Shown in pieces: positions 1 through 6,658 of a stretch of 14,176 nucleotides of DNA. The stretch is from Nitrososphaerota archaeon. GTDB lineage: Archaea > Thermoproteota > Nitrososphaeria > Nitrososphaerales > UBA183. The notes below the pieces were generated by a model. That model was not told the DNA's origin, ran no database searches, and saw nothing but the letters and a program-made list of their open reading frames with translations. Both the position numbers and the translations under genes were made by a program. Every line of letters begins with the position of its first letter. Positions within the stretch are counted from its first letter, which is position 1. Location: positions 7,555 to 21,730 of the forward strand of contig JAPCJN010000026.1 in NCBI GenBank assembly GCA_027886925.1, given 5' to 3'.

Positions 1-120
1 AAGTCAAAAGAGCTGGCAATATCGTTGGGTATCTCACAGTCGACTCTGACCCAGCACCTGATGGCGGCTCAAAGAAAGATCTTTGACAGTCTGGCCCCGT
101 CCAGCCGCCGCGGTCGCTAG
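1..120 (+). CDS. C-terminal tail of an HTH_10 (bacterio-opsin activator-type) transcription regulator, partial
   Basis: Only the last 39 residues are in the window, read in frame 1 to a TAG at 118-120. They contain a helix-turn-helix of the pattern KELAxxLGISQSTLTQHL followed by an amphipathic helix (AAQRKIFDSL). This is the typical ending of HTH_10 proteins, the DNA-binding domain of archaeal bacterio-opsin activator (Bat)-like regulators, where the HTH is C-terminal and often follows a GAF or PAS sensor domain. The sensor part, if any, lies upstream and cannot be seen. The last residues (SSRRGR) are basic. Nothing in the window shows its target. The family call is fairly secure from the motif; the alternative is another sigma-70 region 4-like or LuxR-like HTH. 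Confidence 0.75.
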   Translation, partial: KSKELAISLGISQSTLTQHLMAAQRKIFDSLAPSSRRGR

Positions 121-598
121 CGACTTGTTCCTTCCTTTCTTGCGCCGAGGATCCGTCTAGTCTCATCGTCTATCCAGTTCCTGCCGCCTGCCCCGTAGAG
201 TTGTAGTAGTGCGCGTGGAGGCCGACGCCCCGAGCTCCAGCCCGAAAGAATAACCACGGGAAGCCGGCGCCGGTGACGAGCCAGACTCCGAAGAGGGCTG
301 CGTTTACCAGAGGATAACGTCCAGGTGCCATCGGAACGCGCATCTCGAGAGAGCGGTCTCCGAGCCTGCCTTACCTCTTCTTTGCTTAAGTGCCAATGAC
401 TCTCCCTCACAAGATATCTGTTCTACCGAACAAGATAGGCATCTTCGGCTAGGCTCCCCGAGGTTAATGGCGGAGGTGCAGGACGCATCGAGATTCCAAG
501 GAGACCAACAAATATCACATTCGCGCAATACAGTAGAATCTTACAAAACCATTTCTTGAACTAACATAACCATCTGCGTCATCAACAAATGATGAAAA
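121..598. other. 478-base stretch without a confident gene
   Basis: No plus-strand reading frame here looks like a protein. On the minus strand there is a short frame with membrane-protein character (listed separately, 170-343). Upstream of it, at about 528-360, another minus-strand frame contains Cys pairs (CDIC and CLSC) resembling a zinc-ribbon fragment, but it is not in frame with the membrane part. The last 40 bases before the gene at 599 are AT-rich and presumably carry its promoter, though I see no clean TATA element. Confidence 0.5.
170..343 (-). pseudogene. possible small membrane-protein ORF or gene remnant
   Basis: Read from an ATG at 343 (alternative ATG at 331) to a TAG at 170-172, this frame gives 57 residues. 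They include one strongly hydrophobic segment (VNAALFGVWLVTGAGFPWLF) and then a basic, aromatic tail (HAHYYNST). Third codon positions are GC-rich, as in the neighbouring genes. It could be a small membrane protein, or the end of a broken gene whose earlier part is a Cys-rich stretch in another frame at about 528-360. I recognise no family, and the frame is short enough to be chance. Confidence 0.25.
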
Positions 599-1219
599 AT
601 GAAACACAAGGAGATTTCAAGGCTATCCGCAATTGCCATTGCATTTGCTCTCCTACTCGGCCCAAGTCTTTTCATTCCAACGCTCGGTAGCGTCAACGCA
701 GCACCCGCAGGGCCTCAATCTGGAGCTAATCCATCCCAGGCGCAGCAAACTTTGCCTAACGGACAGGCTATGAGCATAACCGGGACCTTCAAGGTAGTAA
801 GTAGTGCGATTCTGGCTACGAATACCACCAAGAGTGGGATCACCACCACAGTCTCGAAGACGACCGTCGCACGCAACGACTCGACCAGCCCTGGAGTGGT
901 CACGAGCATGATCACGATCGTAGGGGTCTCGCGAGTCAACACCAGGACAGGGAGCGGGACATCTTTCAGCGTCGGTACGCTCACTGGAACCATCGCCGGG
1001 TCGGGTCCGGGTGTGTGCGCATACCGGAGCAACTCGACGCTGACCGGGCAGGGAACGCCTCACGCATCCTCACAGACCACGCACTGGATCACAGAATGCA
1101 CTGGCGGGATGAGCGGTATCACCGAAACCACGACGTCGATAGGCAAAGGGGTATTCAGCGCCGTAGTCAGATTCGGCTCGCCGACACCGGCAGCTCAGAC
1201 CACCGATCCCTACCCCTAG
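599..1219 (+). CDS. secreted Ser/Thr/Gly-rich protein of unknown function
   Basis: This 206-residue protein starts at ATG 599; two ATGs just upstream (589, 592) are out of frame. Residues 1-34 form a clear signal peptide: basic start (MKHKEISR), hydrophobic core at 10-29, and a cleavage-like SVNA-AP. The mature part is low in charge and rich in Thr, Ser and Gly, with alternating polar and hydrophobic residues suggesting beta strands, several Asn-X-Ser/Thr sequons, and just two cysteines (about C140 and C167) that could form a disulfide. It is likely exported or cell-surface. I recognise no named domain. A strong terminator follows at 1258-1284, so it is probably a single-gene transcript. Its substrate or partner cannot be deduced. 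Confidence 0.8.
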   Translation: MKHKEISRLSAIAIAFALLLGPSLFIPTLGSVNAAPAGPQSGANPSQAQQTLPNGQAMSITGTFKVVSSAILATNTTKSGITTTVSKTTVARNDSTSPGVVTSMITIVGVSRVNTRTGSGTSFSVGTLTGTIAGSGPGVCAYRSNSTLTGQGTPHASSQTTHWITECTGGMSGITETTTSIGKGVFSAVVRFGSPTPAAQTTDPYP

Positions 1220-1257
1220 TGACATCTCGCATCGTCCCCGATGGGCAGCGTCTCCTC

Positions 1258-1284
1258 AGGGAGATGCTTGCCTCTCCCTTTTTT
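1258..1284 (+). terminator. hairpin with T6 tail after the secreted protein gene
   Basis: A 7-base-pair stem (AGGGAGA at 1258-1264 with TCTCCCT at 1273-1279) encloses an 8-base loop and runs directly into six Ts (1279-1284). It lies about 40 bases after the stop of the secreted protein gene. The form is that of an intrinsic terminator; archaeal termination depends mainly on the T tract, which is present. Confidence 0.7.
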
Positions 1285-1419
1285 CTGACTTTGGCCGTAG
1301 TGTCATAACTAATGTCACCAAGGCGTGCCAGGGATAATGTCATGCCTGCTCTCTTCTTGCTCCGCTCCTTGTTGCGGCATCTCCTGTCAATGTAAGTTGG
1401 TGCCAGGGGTTTTCTCTCC

Positions 1420-1791
1420 ATGGTCTGGCTCTCCTTTGCGCCTTTACGGAGATAAGACTGTCAAAGGCGACGAACTCGCACAGGCGGTGGCTACCACCTC
1501 ACTGGGACGACGGTGGTGGGCGTCGACAGATGATGTCTCTGGAGGCGGCAGACGACAGCATTGAGCATGGCTTCCATATGTCCGATGCGCTAATCGTGCG
1601 CGACTCCCCCCCGCTACGGCGCGGAGCTCTACACGAGCGACGAGGACCTGCGCAAGTCGAAGTTCGCTAGGTTCATCCAAGAAAGTGCGTTGAAAGTTCG
1701 TAGCCCGCCACTGCAAACAATTCCAGATTCGCTATCAGAATACGTCATGATGATTCGTCTCTTAGCCTCGTTAGGCCTGCGGGTCCTTTAG
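1420..1791 (+). pseudogene. PIN-domain (VapC-like) nuclease relic with several frameshifts
   Basis: PIN-like pieces follow each other in order but in shifting frames. They are VWLSFAPLRR (1420-1452), a charged helix KGDELAQAVATTSLG (to 1507), TVVGVDR (1510-1530), then LEAADDSIEHGFHMSDALIV (about 1539-1598), and YGAELYTSDEDL-RK (from 1612). The last two match the C-terminal VapC signature: the acidic residue of an xDALI motif, then the aeLyTsDeD strand that carries the final catalytic acids. The last junction falls at a run of seven Cs (1606-1612), where removing one C restores the frame. Total span is about 124 codons, close to a normal VapC length. I see no start-proximal first aspartate and no antitoxin gene. 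The gene was probably a toxin or RNase that has since been inactivated; several sequencing errors are less likely. Confidence 0.5.
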
Positions 1792-1878
1792 CTTTGGAGC
1801 GGCACAGGCGCAGCAGCTGGGTTCTCCCACACCATTCACTCCCTAAACCTAATCGATTCCGCCGCTCATTCCATCTTT

Positions 1879-2256
1879 TCATTCATTCAAAGCTGAGTCG
1901 TTGCCACCGCCGACTGCCATGACTTCTTGGTGAACCTGCCTGTTCCAACCTTCCTGGTCCAGCTCGAAATCCATGAAAACGAGTCCTTCGATTCTCAAAT
2001 ATTGCCTTATGCAGTTCGAAGCTATGAGTTGGTTTACGACTCCCTATTGAGTCATCTCTAAATATCTCGCGGACTGAAGCCTCGGTCATGTGCTCCTCAT
2101 GTAGCGTCACTAGCTGTACTTGCGCACACCGTACCACCGGTTTGGGGAAGTGTTCCGGATCGGGATGCGATTGTGGGTATGGTAACTCCTGTGGGTGTTG
2201 TGGCCACTCGACCTCTTGACCTCAGCAATTTCGAGTCGTTGCTGATCAATTCTCAC
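1879..2256 (-). pseudogene. frameshifted hypothetical gene, unknown family
   Basis: A minus-strand reading from GTG at 2256 to TGA at 1879-1881 spans 126 codons. It appears protein-like only if two compensating shifts are allowed. The start (RIDQQRLEIAEV) and the end (LRIEGLVFMDFELDQEGW, then HQEVMAVGGGNDSALNE) share one frame, while the middle (VVRCAQVQLVTLHEE, then TEASVREIFRDDS) lies in a neighbouring frame that is open from 2221. The second junction is narrow (about 2043-2050), where RDDS can continue into GVVNQLIAS. Codon use is more AT-rich than in flanking genes. I recognise no family. It may be a decayed accessory gene, or chance open frames. Confidence 0.3.
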
Positions 2257-2511
2257 TTCCACGAAGCAAGATAATCCAGCCGATTCGCAAAAGTACGATT
2301 CTGTGCTCCTAACCCATTTTTTGGGTTCTCAAGTTATTCACGCCCTGCATCTTTCTCTTGGCTTATTCATGTGGATGGAAAATCCACCATCTTTGGTCCT
2401 CCTTTGATGCCCGGCGAGGCGCGTGTAGCGCCCAGACTCGAGATTCCTCTTCACAAAAGGAAACACATTTAGTAGTGGCGGCCAGGGAGGCGTAATCGTG
2501 GAAAGTTCACT
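2257..2511. other. AT-rich intergenic stretch with short palindromes
   Basis: No gene is supported here. It holds three perfect short inverted repeats: AACCCA/TGGGTT around T5 (2311-2327), GTGGAT/ATCCAC around 5 bases (2371-2387), and GGCGC/GCGCC around 5 bases (2418-2432). None has a T-rich tail that would make it an obvious plus-strand terminator. A GGGAGG at 2485-2490 lies 21 bases before the downstream TTG start, too far to act as a normal ribosome binding site. Confidence 0.4.
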
Positions 2512-3522
2512 TTGAAGATCGCCGTCGTCGGAACAGGCGTTTCTGGCTCCTATCTTGTAAACAGGTTGAGCGAATCGCACGAGGTGGTGGGGTTCGAAAG
2601 GAGGCCGAAGGACAAGTTCTTCGCGGTGTGCGCGTGGGGCACCTCAAAGCACGAGATGAGGAAGCTCACGGCGCCTACCGGCCTGGACTTTGACAAGTAC
2701 ATCCTCCACGAAGGCAAGATGATGCACGTCGAGATAGGAGACGAGATGCTCGACATCCCGTTGGACGGGCTCGTCACGTTCGACAAGCACCAGTTCGAGG
2801 TCGACCTGATGAAGGGCCGCGACGTCAGATATGGGGTGAGGGCGAACAAGGAGTACCTCGAGAAGGAGGGTTTTGACATGATCATCGACGCTACGGGCAA
2901 CCACAGAGAGCTTCTCCCCAAGCTTTCGAACGACATGTTCATCCCGTGCTTCGAATACAAGATGAAGTATGCTAACGGTCCCCCGGTCGATGACTTTTAC
3001 ATCAAGCCCTTCGCCCGCGACAGCGGATACCTGTGGTACTTCCCTCTGGAGAAGGGATGCGGCTACGTGGGAGCGGGCGACTTTGACAAGAAGCAGGTGG
3101 ACTACGTCGAAGACTACAACAAGGCACACCCGGGCGAGGTGTTGAAGCGCATAGGGAGGCCGATCAGGTTCCTGACCCCGAAGTTCTGCGAGCCCTTCTA
3201 CGACGGAAACATCGTCGGCGTGGGAGAGGCCATAGGGACCGTCTTTCCGCTGCTGGGTGAGGGGATCATCCCGAGCATCCAGTGCTGCAACATCCTCATG
3301 GAGACGATGCCCGACTTCAAAAAGTACAGGGCAAAGGTCCTGAAGCACTACGCGATGTTCGACGAGGCTTACAAGCTGGTCGAGCTAAAGATCCAGGGCA
3401 AGTTCAGCATCACCAGGAACGCGGCCTTGATGTGGAAGATATACCGCTACATGAAGAAGAGAGAAGAGCGTTTCGGCATGGCCATCAGGGCTAACGACCT
3501 GCGCCAGATCATCAGCGTGTGA
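2512..3522 (+). CDS. geranylgeranyl-reductase-family FAD oxidoreductase
   Basis: This 336-residue flavoprotein opens directly with the dinucleotide-binding fold: KIAVVGTGVSGSYLV with GxGxxG at 7-12 and the ribose-binding acid E29 at the end of strand 2. Further family marks are the YLWYFP motif (173-178), followed by GYVGAGD, and the FAD phosphate region GVGEAIGTVFPLLGEGI (about 236-252). These match the geranylgeranyl reductase family, which in archaea saturates isoprenoid chains of membrane lipids or quinones. At 336 residues it is shorter than the usual 390-450. The fold begins at once, so the TTG at 2512 must be the start; no in-frame ATG or GTG lies upstream. No partner gene sits beside it, so the exact substrate (archaeal lipid, quinone side chain or other polyprenyl) is open. 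Confidence 0.8.
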   Translation: MKIAVVGTGVSGSYLVNRLSESHEVVGFERRPKDKFFAVCAWGTSKHEMRKLTAPTGLDFDKYILHEGKMMHVEIGDEMLDIPLDGLVTFDKHQFEVDLMKGRDVRYGVRANKEYLEKEGFDMIIDATGNHRELLPKLSNDMFIPCFEYKMKYANGPPVDDFYIKPFARDSGYLWYFPLEKGCGYVGAGDFDKKQVDYVEDYNKAHPGEVLKRIGRPIRFLTPKFCEPFYDGNIVGVGEAIGTVFPLLGEGIIPSIQCCNILMETMPDFKKYRAKVLKHYAMFDEAYKLVELKIQGKFSITRNAALMWKIYRYMKKREERFGMAIRANDLRQIISV

Positions 3523-3755
3523 TACGGGCCGAGCGCTTGAGCCGGCGGCGCGGCATGATTCCCATCGCCGTCTCTCTCTAGAGTGAGGATTGCTACAAAA
3601 GGTGCAGCGCTGGATTCCCAAGATGGCTCTAACCGATGCTCCTAGCGGCATAATATTGTTGTTCATTCGGTTCCCGATTCAAGGAACGCCACGGAGGACC
3701 TTAGCACTTGGGTCGGGACGAAATAAGTAGTTCCAATACATATTACATATCAGTC
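3523..3755. other. intergenic stretch without a gene
   Basis: I see no coding frame, RNA gene or repeat I can support between the stop of the reductase gene and the TATA-like element at 3756. The first 50 bases are GC-rich with partial dyads, but there is no T tract to call a terminator. The second half becomes AT-rich toward the promoter of the next operon. Confidence 0.4.
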
Positions 3756-3763
3756 TTATATAG
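3756..3763 (+). promoter_or_regulatory. upstream TATA-like element of the glycosyltransferase operon
   Basis: TTATATAG, preceded by AT-rich sequence, is a good archaeal TATA box. A start of transcription about 26 bases after its centre would fall near 3786, giving a leader of about 110 bases before the glycosyltransferase, or a 5-base leader for the tiny ORF at 3791. A short hairpin (AGAGGG/CCCTCT, 3762-3776) overlaps its downstream edge. Confidence 0.45.
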
Positions 3764-3790
3764 AGGGGCTCCCTCTCACTATCGTTCGCC

Positions 3791-3847
3791 ATGGGGTTTC
3801 TGAGGATGGCGGCAAAATTGAATCAATCTTCAGATGGGAGATTGTGA
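3791..3847 (+). CDS. possible 18-residue leader peptide
   Basis: ATG at 3791 reads MGFLRMAAKLNQSSDGRL to TGA at 3845-3847. Its start is 32 bases after the centre of the TATA-like element at 3756-3763, the spacing expected of a near-leaderless archaeal transcript. It ends 49 bases before the glycosyltransferase start. It has no recognised motif. It could be a regulatory upstream ORF, a tiny protein or chance. Confidence 0.25.
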   Translation: MGFLRMAAKLNQSSDGRL

Positions 3848-3857
3848 CACATATGCC

Positions 3858-3866
3858 AATAAATAG
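3858..3866 (+). promoter_or_regulatory. proximal TATA-like element for the glycosyltransferase operon
   Basis: AATAAATAG is centred about 35 bases before the ATG at 3897, so transcription would start near 3888 and leave a leader of roughly 9 bases. A GGTGA at 3883-3887 lies 9 bases before the ATG and would act as a ribosome binding site on transcripts from the upstream promoter at 3756. Confidence 0.45.
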
Positions 3867-3896
3867 AGAGTCCTTCAAAACAGGTGACCACGAGAT

Positions 3897-5669
3897 ATGC
3901 TAAGAATCGGTGTAATAATGTATCAGACGAGCCTCACCAAGGGGCAGGAGCTTGTCGCCCAGCGGATGGTCAAGGAGTTCCGGCGACAAGGGCACGAGGC
4001 CTTCCTGATAACGAGCATCTTCCATGACGGCGAGCCAGCAGGGCTCACCTCGGACGATGTGAAGAAGAGAGGAGGGTATGTACACTCCTTCGACCGGGTC
4101 CTGGAGATACCGGTGATCAGGATCGGCAGCGATGGTGCTACTTGGCCGCCGAGGCGGATATCGTTCGAGGACTTCATAGGGATCCTGACAAAGATCGTGG
4201 AGGAGCTGAACCTTAACGTGTTGATCACCCATTCGACCCTCTGGAACGGCCCGGAGGAGGCTGTCAAATTCATGAGGTGGCGGAGGAAGATGATCGCCGG
4301 TGGCGCGCCCTATCACCACCTGGTCTTCTGTCACATGAGCCACTTCCAGGAGCCTACCGACGAGAGGTATGCGATACAAGAGCGCTCCTACAGGGAGACA
4401 TGGAACGGCAGCGTCCTTCGCCAGATAATGGAAGTCGCGGACGTCATCCTCGTGACGACCTCGAATGAGGGCGATTACATGAGGAAGAATCTCGGCCTGA
4501 GCAACGACAAGCTGATGTTCTTTCCCGGAGGGATCGAAGACGAGGCCATGATGTCGATGGGGGACGCGGGGGCTTTCAAGGCCCAACACAAGTTGGATGG
4601 CGGGAAGAAGATAGTATCCTACCTCGGGACTGTGGAAGAGAGGAAGAACCCGCTGGCGCTACTTGAGGTCGCGAAGATCCTGTCGAAGAAACCGGACATC
4701 CACTTCGTGCTCGCGGGAAGACTCGAGGGAGAGTACGGGGCAAAGGTCAAGGAGGCGGCGTCCAAGCTCGACAACGTCACGGTGCTAGGTGCGGTGTCTG
4801 AGCAGGACAAGGTCAGCCTGATCAAGTCGTCCTTCGTAAACGTCGTGATGAGCAGGTCCGAAGCCCTCGGCATCTCCCAGCTCGAGTTCATGTCGATGGG
4901 CGTCCCGGTCATCACATCGGGAGTCGGAGGCCAGTCCTGGATAGTCAGGGACGGATTCAACGGTGTGATCCTAAAGGGCCCGGACGACGTGCAGGGCGCT
5001 GCGGATGCGATCGCCCGGCTGGCGGGGAGCCCGTCGCTGAGAAAGAAGATGGGGAAGAACGCCGCACGTTTCGCGTCGGGGTTCTCCATCACGCGCCTTG
5101 TGGGCGCCCTCTCCAAGCGCCTTGAGAGCGAGCTTCAGAGGCGGCCTGACGGCGTGCCGTCCTCGCTGCAGGTCTCTGGAGAGGAGCGGCTGATGGAAGC
5201 CTGGGCCTACGGCGGCCAGAGCGTCGCGGCGACTTCGAGCCGGCTGATCATCAGGTCCGCCGCGAGGAAAGGGAGGAACGCCATAATAGTCCCATACAAC
5301 GAGATAGCCAAGGTCGTCCGGCACATAAAGGCCCCGTGGCCGATCCTCGGGATAGGCATCTCCCTCACAGCCGTGCTGCTGTTCCAACAGATGGTTTGGT
5401 CGGACCCGTTCTCTCGCTTCATCGGGCCAGAGATTTCGGCTGCCCTCTCGGCGCTGGGGATTTCTGGACTGACCTCGAGCATCGTCTCCATCCTTCCTCT
5501 GGTGCCGCTGTTCGTGTCGGTCGTCGCCTTCACGCTCAGGCTGAAGGAAGGGTTCCTGGTGCACTATGGACCCACCAAGAGCAGAGTGTTCCTGCCGAAG
5601 AGGTTCGTCAAGGCGCTCAAGGTAGCCGACAAGTTGACGCCGAAAGACCCTCTTGTCGTCGACGACTGA
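3897..5669 (+). CDS. GT4 glycosyltransferase fused to a PH-like, two-helix membrane tail
   Basis: Residues 1-415 form a GT-B glycosyltransferase of family GT4. The second Rossmann half carries LGTVEERKNP (about 243-252), VLAGRLEG, and the retaining-enzyme EX7E motif as E322-ALGISQL-E330, followed by GVPVITSGVGG. Such enzymes transfer sugar from a nucleotide-sugar. Unusually, the chain continues for another 170 residues. These are a beta-rich segment at about 428-475 (GEERLMEAW, then ATSSRLIIR and IVPYNEIAKVV) that resembles bacterial PH-like (DUF304-type) domains, two hydrophobic helices at about 481-499 and 522-546, and a basic C-terminal tail. The enzyme is therefore probably held at the membrane with its catalytic part in the cytoplasm. 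It is first in a four-gene operon with a channel and a sugar-phosphatase-like protein, which suggests it makes a phosphorylated glycoside precursor. Acceptor and sugar are unknown. The ATG at 3897 has a GGTGA 9 bases upstream. Confidence 0.85.
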   Translation: MLRIGVIMYQTSLTKGQELVAQRMVKEFRRQGHEAFLITSIFHDGEPAGLTSDDVKKRGGYVHSFDRVLEIPVIRIGSDGATWPPRRISFEDFIGILTKIVEELNLNVLITHSTLWNGPEEAVKFMRWRRKMIAGGAPYHHLVFCHMSHFQEPTDERYAIQERSYRETWNGSVLRQIMEVADVILVTTSNEGDYMRKNLGLSNDKLMFFPGGIEDEAMMSMGDAGAFKAQHKLDGGKKIVSYLGTVEERKNPLALLEVAKILSKKPDIHFVLAGRLEGEYGAKVKEAASKLDNVTVLGAVSEQDKVSLIKSSFVNVVMSRSEALGISQLEFMSMGVPVITSGVGGQSWIVRDGFNGVILKGPDDVQGAADAIARLAGSPSLRKKMGKNAARFASGFSITRLVGALSKRLESELQRRPDGVPSSLQVSGEERLMEAWAYGGQSVAATSSRLIIRSAARKGRNAIIVPYNEIAKVVRHIKAPWPILGIGISLTAVLLFQQMVWSDPFSRFIGPEISAALSALGISGLTSSIVSILPLVPLFVSVVAFTLRLKEGFLVHYGPTKSRVFLPKRFVKALKVADKLTPKDPLVVDD

Positions 5670-5692
5670 GTTTGTAGAGCCGAGCATGAAAA

Positions 5693-6628
5693 ATGTGGTC
5701 CAGTGCTAGAAGACCTCTGACGCTGGTAGCCCTGATCCTCGGCATCACGGCCGTCGTAGGGTATGCGCAGTTCGTGGTCTCGTCATCCGTTTATGCGTCG
5801 CAAGCCTACGGAAACGCCTTCAAGTACATCTACGCATTGATAATACTGGGAGGCGGCATCTTTGTCTCCCGTGAATTCGCCGGCTTCATAGGCAAGACCC
5901 TGAAGCCGAAGCTCGGCAACAACTCGCTCGTCGCGAGCAATGCCGTGGTCGTCGGAGGATACATCATGTCGGCGGCGGCGGCGGCCTTCTATGTCTCGTT
6001 CTCTCCCACGACGCTGCTCGCGGGCGCGGCGTTCAGCGGCCTGGTGCTCGGCCTCGCCCTTCAGCCGACCCTGGGGAGCTTCTTCGCGGGCATCCTGATG
6101 CTCGTGTCTGGGACGATTAGGCCGGGGAGCCAGGTCCGCATCCTCAGCTGGCACATACCTTTCCAGTGGGCGTTCACCCCTGGCTACAAGTACTTCTCGC
6201 CGGACGCGATCTATTCAGGGTACATGGCCCAGGTCATGAACATAGGGCTGTTCTTCACGACGGTCCTTACGGAGGAGGGGCAGACGATGAAGATACCCAA
6301 CACCATCCTCGCGACCGACGCGGCCATCGTGGCATACACTGGGCGGGACTACATCTTCAACGTCCGATACGAGTTCTCCAACAGGTTCGACCCCCGTTTG
6401 GTCTTGGAGCGGGTCAAGGAGGAGACCCGAGACTTCCCCGTGCTCAGCGCGTACGTCAACGAGCAGAGCGACAAGGAATACTACATCGTGAAGGTCGTGC
6501 TCAACGCGAAGGAGAGAGACCACGCGGCGTTGAAATCCGAGATATTGATGAGGTTCGTCAACCTCCAGAACGAGCTGAGGATGCAGCGAGAGGACCAGCA
6601 GCTCCAAAAGCAGGGTCAGCAGGGATGA
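5693..6628 (+). CDS. MscS-family mechanosensitive channel
   Basis: This 311-residue membrane protein has hydrophobic helices at about 8-30, 43-64 and 79-101. They are followed by the Gly/Ala-rich pore helix and beta-domain entry typical of MscS: GLALQPTLGSFFAGILMLVSG (about 120-140), then IRPGSQVRI. The soluble vestibule signature (EEGQTMKIPNTIL, about 194-206) follows, then an alpha/beta C-terminal domain and a Gln-rich end. MscS channels open under membrane tension and let solutes out during osmotic downshock. The gene starts at ATG 5693, 23 bases after the glycosyltransferase stop; another ATG at 5686 is out of frame. Its place between a sugar-transfer enzyme and a phosphatase suggests it releases or balances a compatible solute. 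The family call is strong; gating and selectivity cannot be read. Confidence 0.9.
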   Translation: MWSSARRPLTLVALILGITAVVGYAQFVVSSSVYASQAYGNAFKYIYALIILGGGIFVSREFAGFIGKTLKPKLGNNSLVASNAVVVGGYIMSAAAAAFYVSFSPTTLLAGAAFSGLVLGLALQPTLGSFFAGILMLVSGTIRPGSQVRILSWHIPFQWAFTPGYKYFSPDAIYSGYMAQVMNIGLFFTTVLTEEGQTMKIPNTILATDAAIVAYTGRDYIFNVRYEFSNRFDPRLVLERVKEETRDFPVLSAYVNEQSDKEYYIVKVVLNAKERDHAALKSEILMRFVNLQNELRMQREDQQLQKQGQQG

Positions 6629-6658
6629 GGCAAGAAGCGCCGGGAACTCGATGAGACT

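Noticed and set aside
653..1063. Long minus-strand open frames opposite the secreted protein gene
   Set aside because: They mirror the codon structure of the plus-strand gene, which has a signal peptide and a terminator; the minus-strand translations are Arg/Pro-rich with no domain.
1310..1342. Direct repeat TAATGTCA (1310-1317 and 1335-1342), with a third TGTCA at 1301
   Set aside because: Only two full copies, 25 bases apart, with no promoter or gene start beside them; could be chance in AT-rich spacer.
1325..1564. 79-codon plus-strand frame with many cysteines at its start
   Set aside because: The Cys-rich opening matches no domain, and the later part is better explained as one frame of the broken PIN gene.
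2010..2030. GTTCGAA resembling a tRNA T-loop
   Set aside because: No acceptor, D or anticodon stems could be drawn around it, and a similar GTTCGAA occurs inside the reductase gene.
2338..2580. 80-codon minus-strand frame overlapping the start of the reductase gene
   Set aside because: It overlaps the FAD-binding motif of a well-supported gene and shows no domain of its own.
2644..3348. 234-codon minus-strand frame opposite the reductase gene
   Set aside because: It is an antisense shadow; the plus strand carries GxGxxG, YLWYFP and PLLGEG motifs of a known family.
3900..4589. 229-codon minus-strand frame opposite the glycosyltransferase
   Set aside because: Antisense shadow of a GT4 gene with an intact EX7E motif; the translation is His/Pro/Leu-rich without recognisable features.
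4971..5687. 238-codon minus-strand frame opposite the glycosyltransferase tail
   Set aside because: Antisense shadow; the plus-strand reading runs unbroken from the GT domain through two membrane helices.
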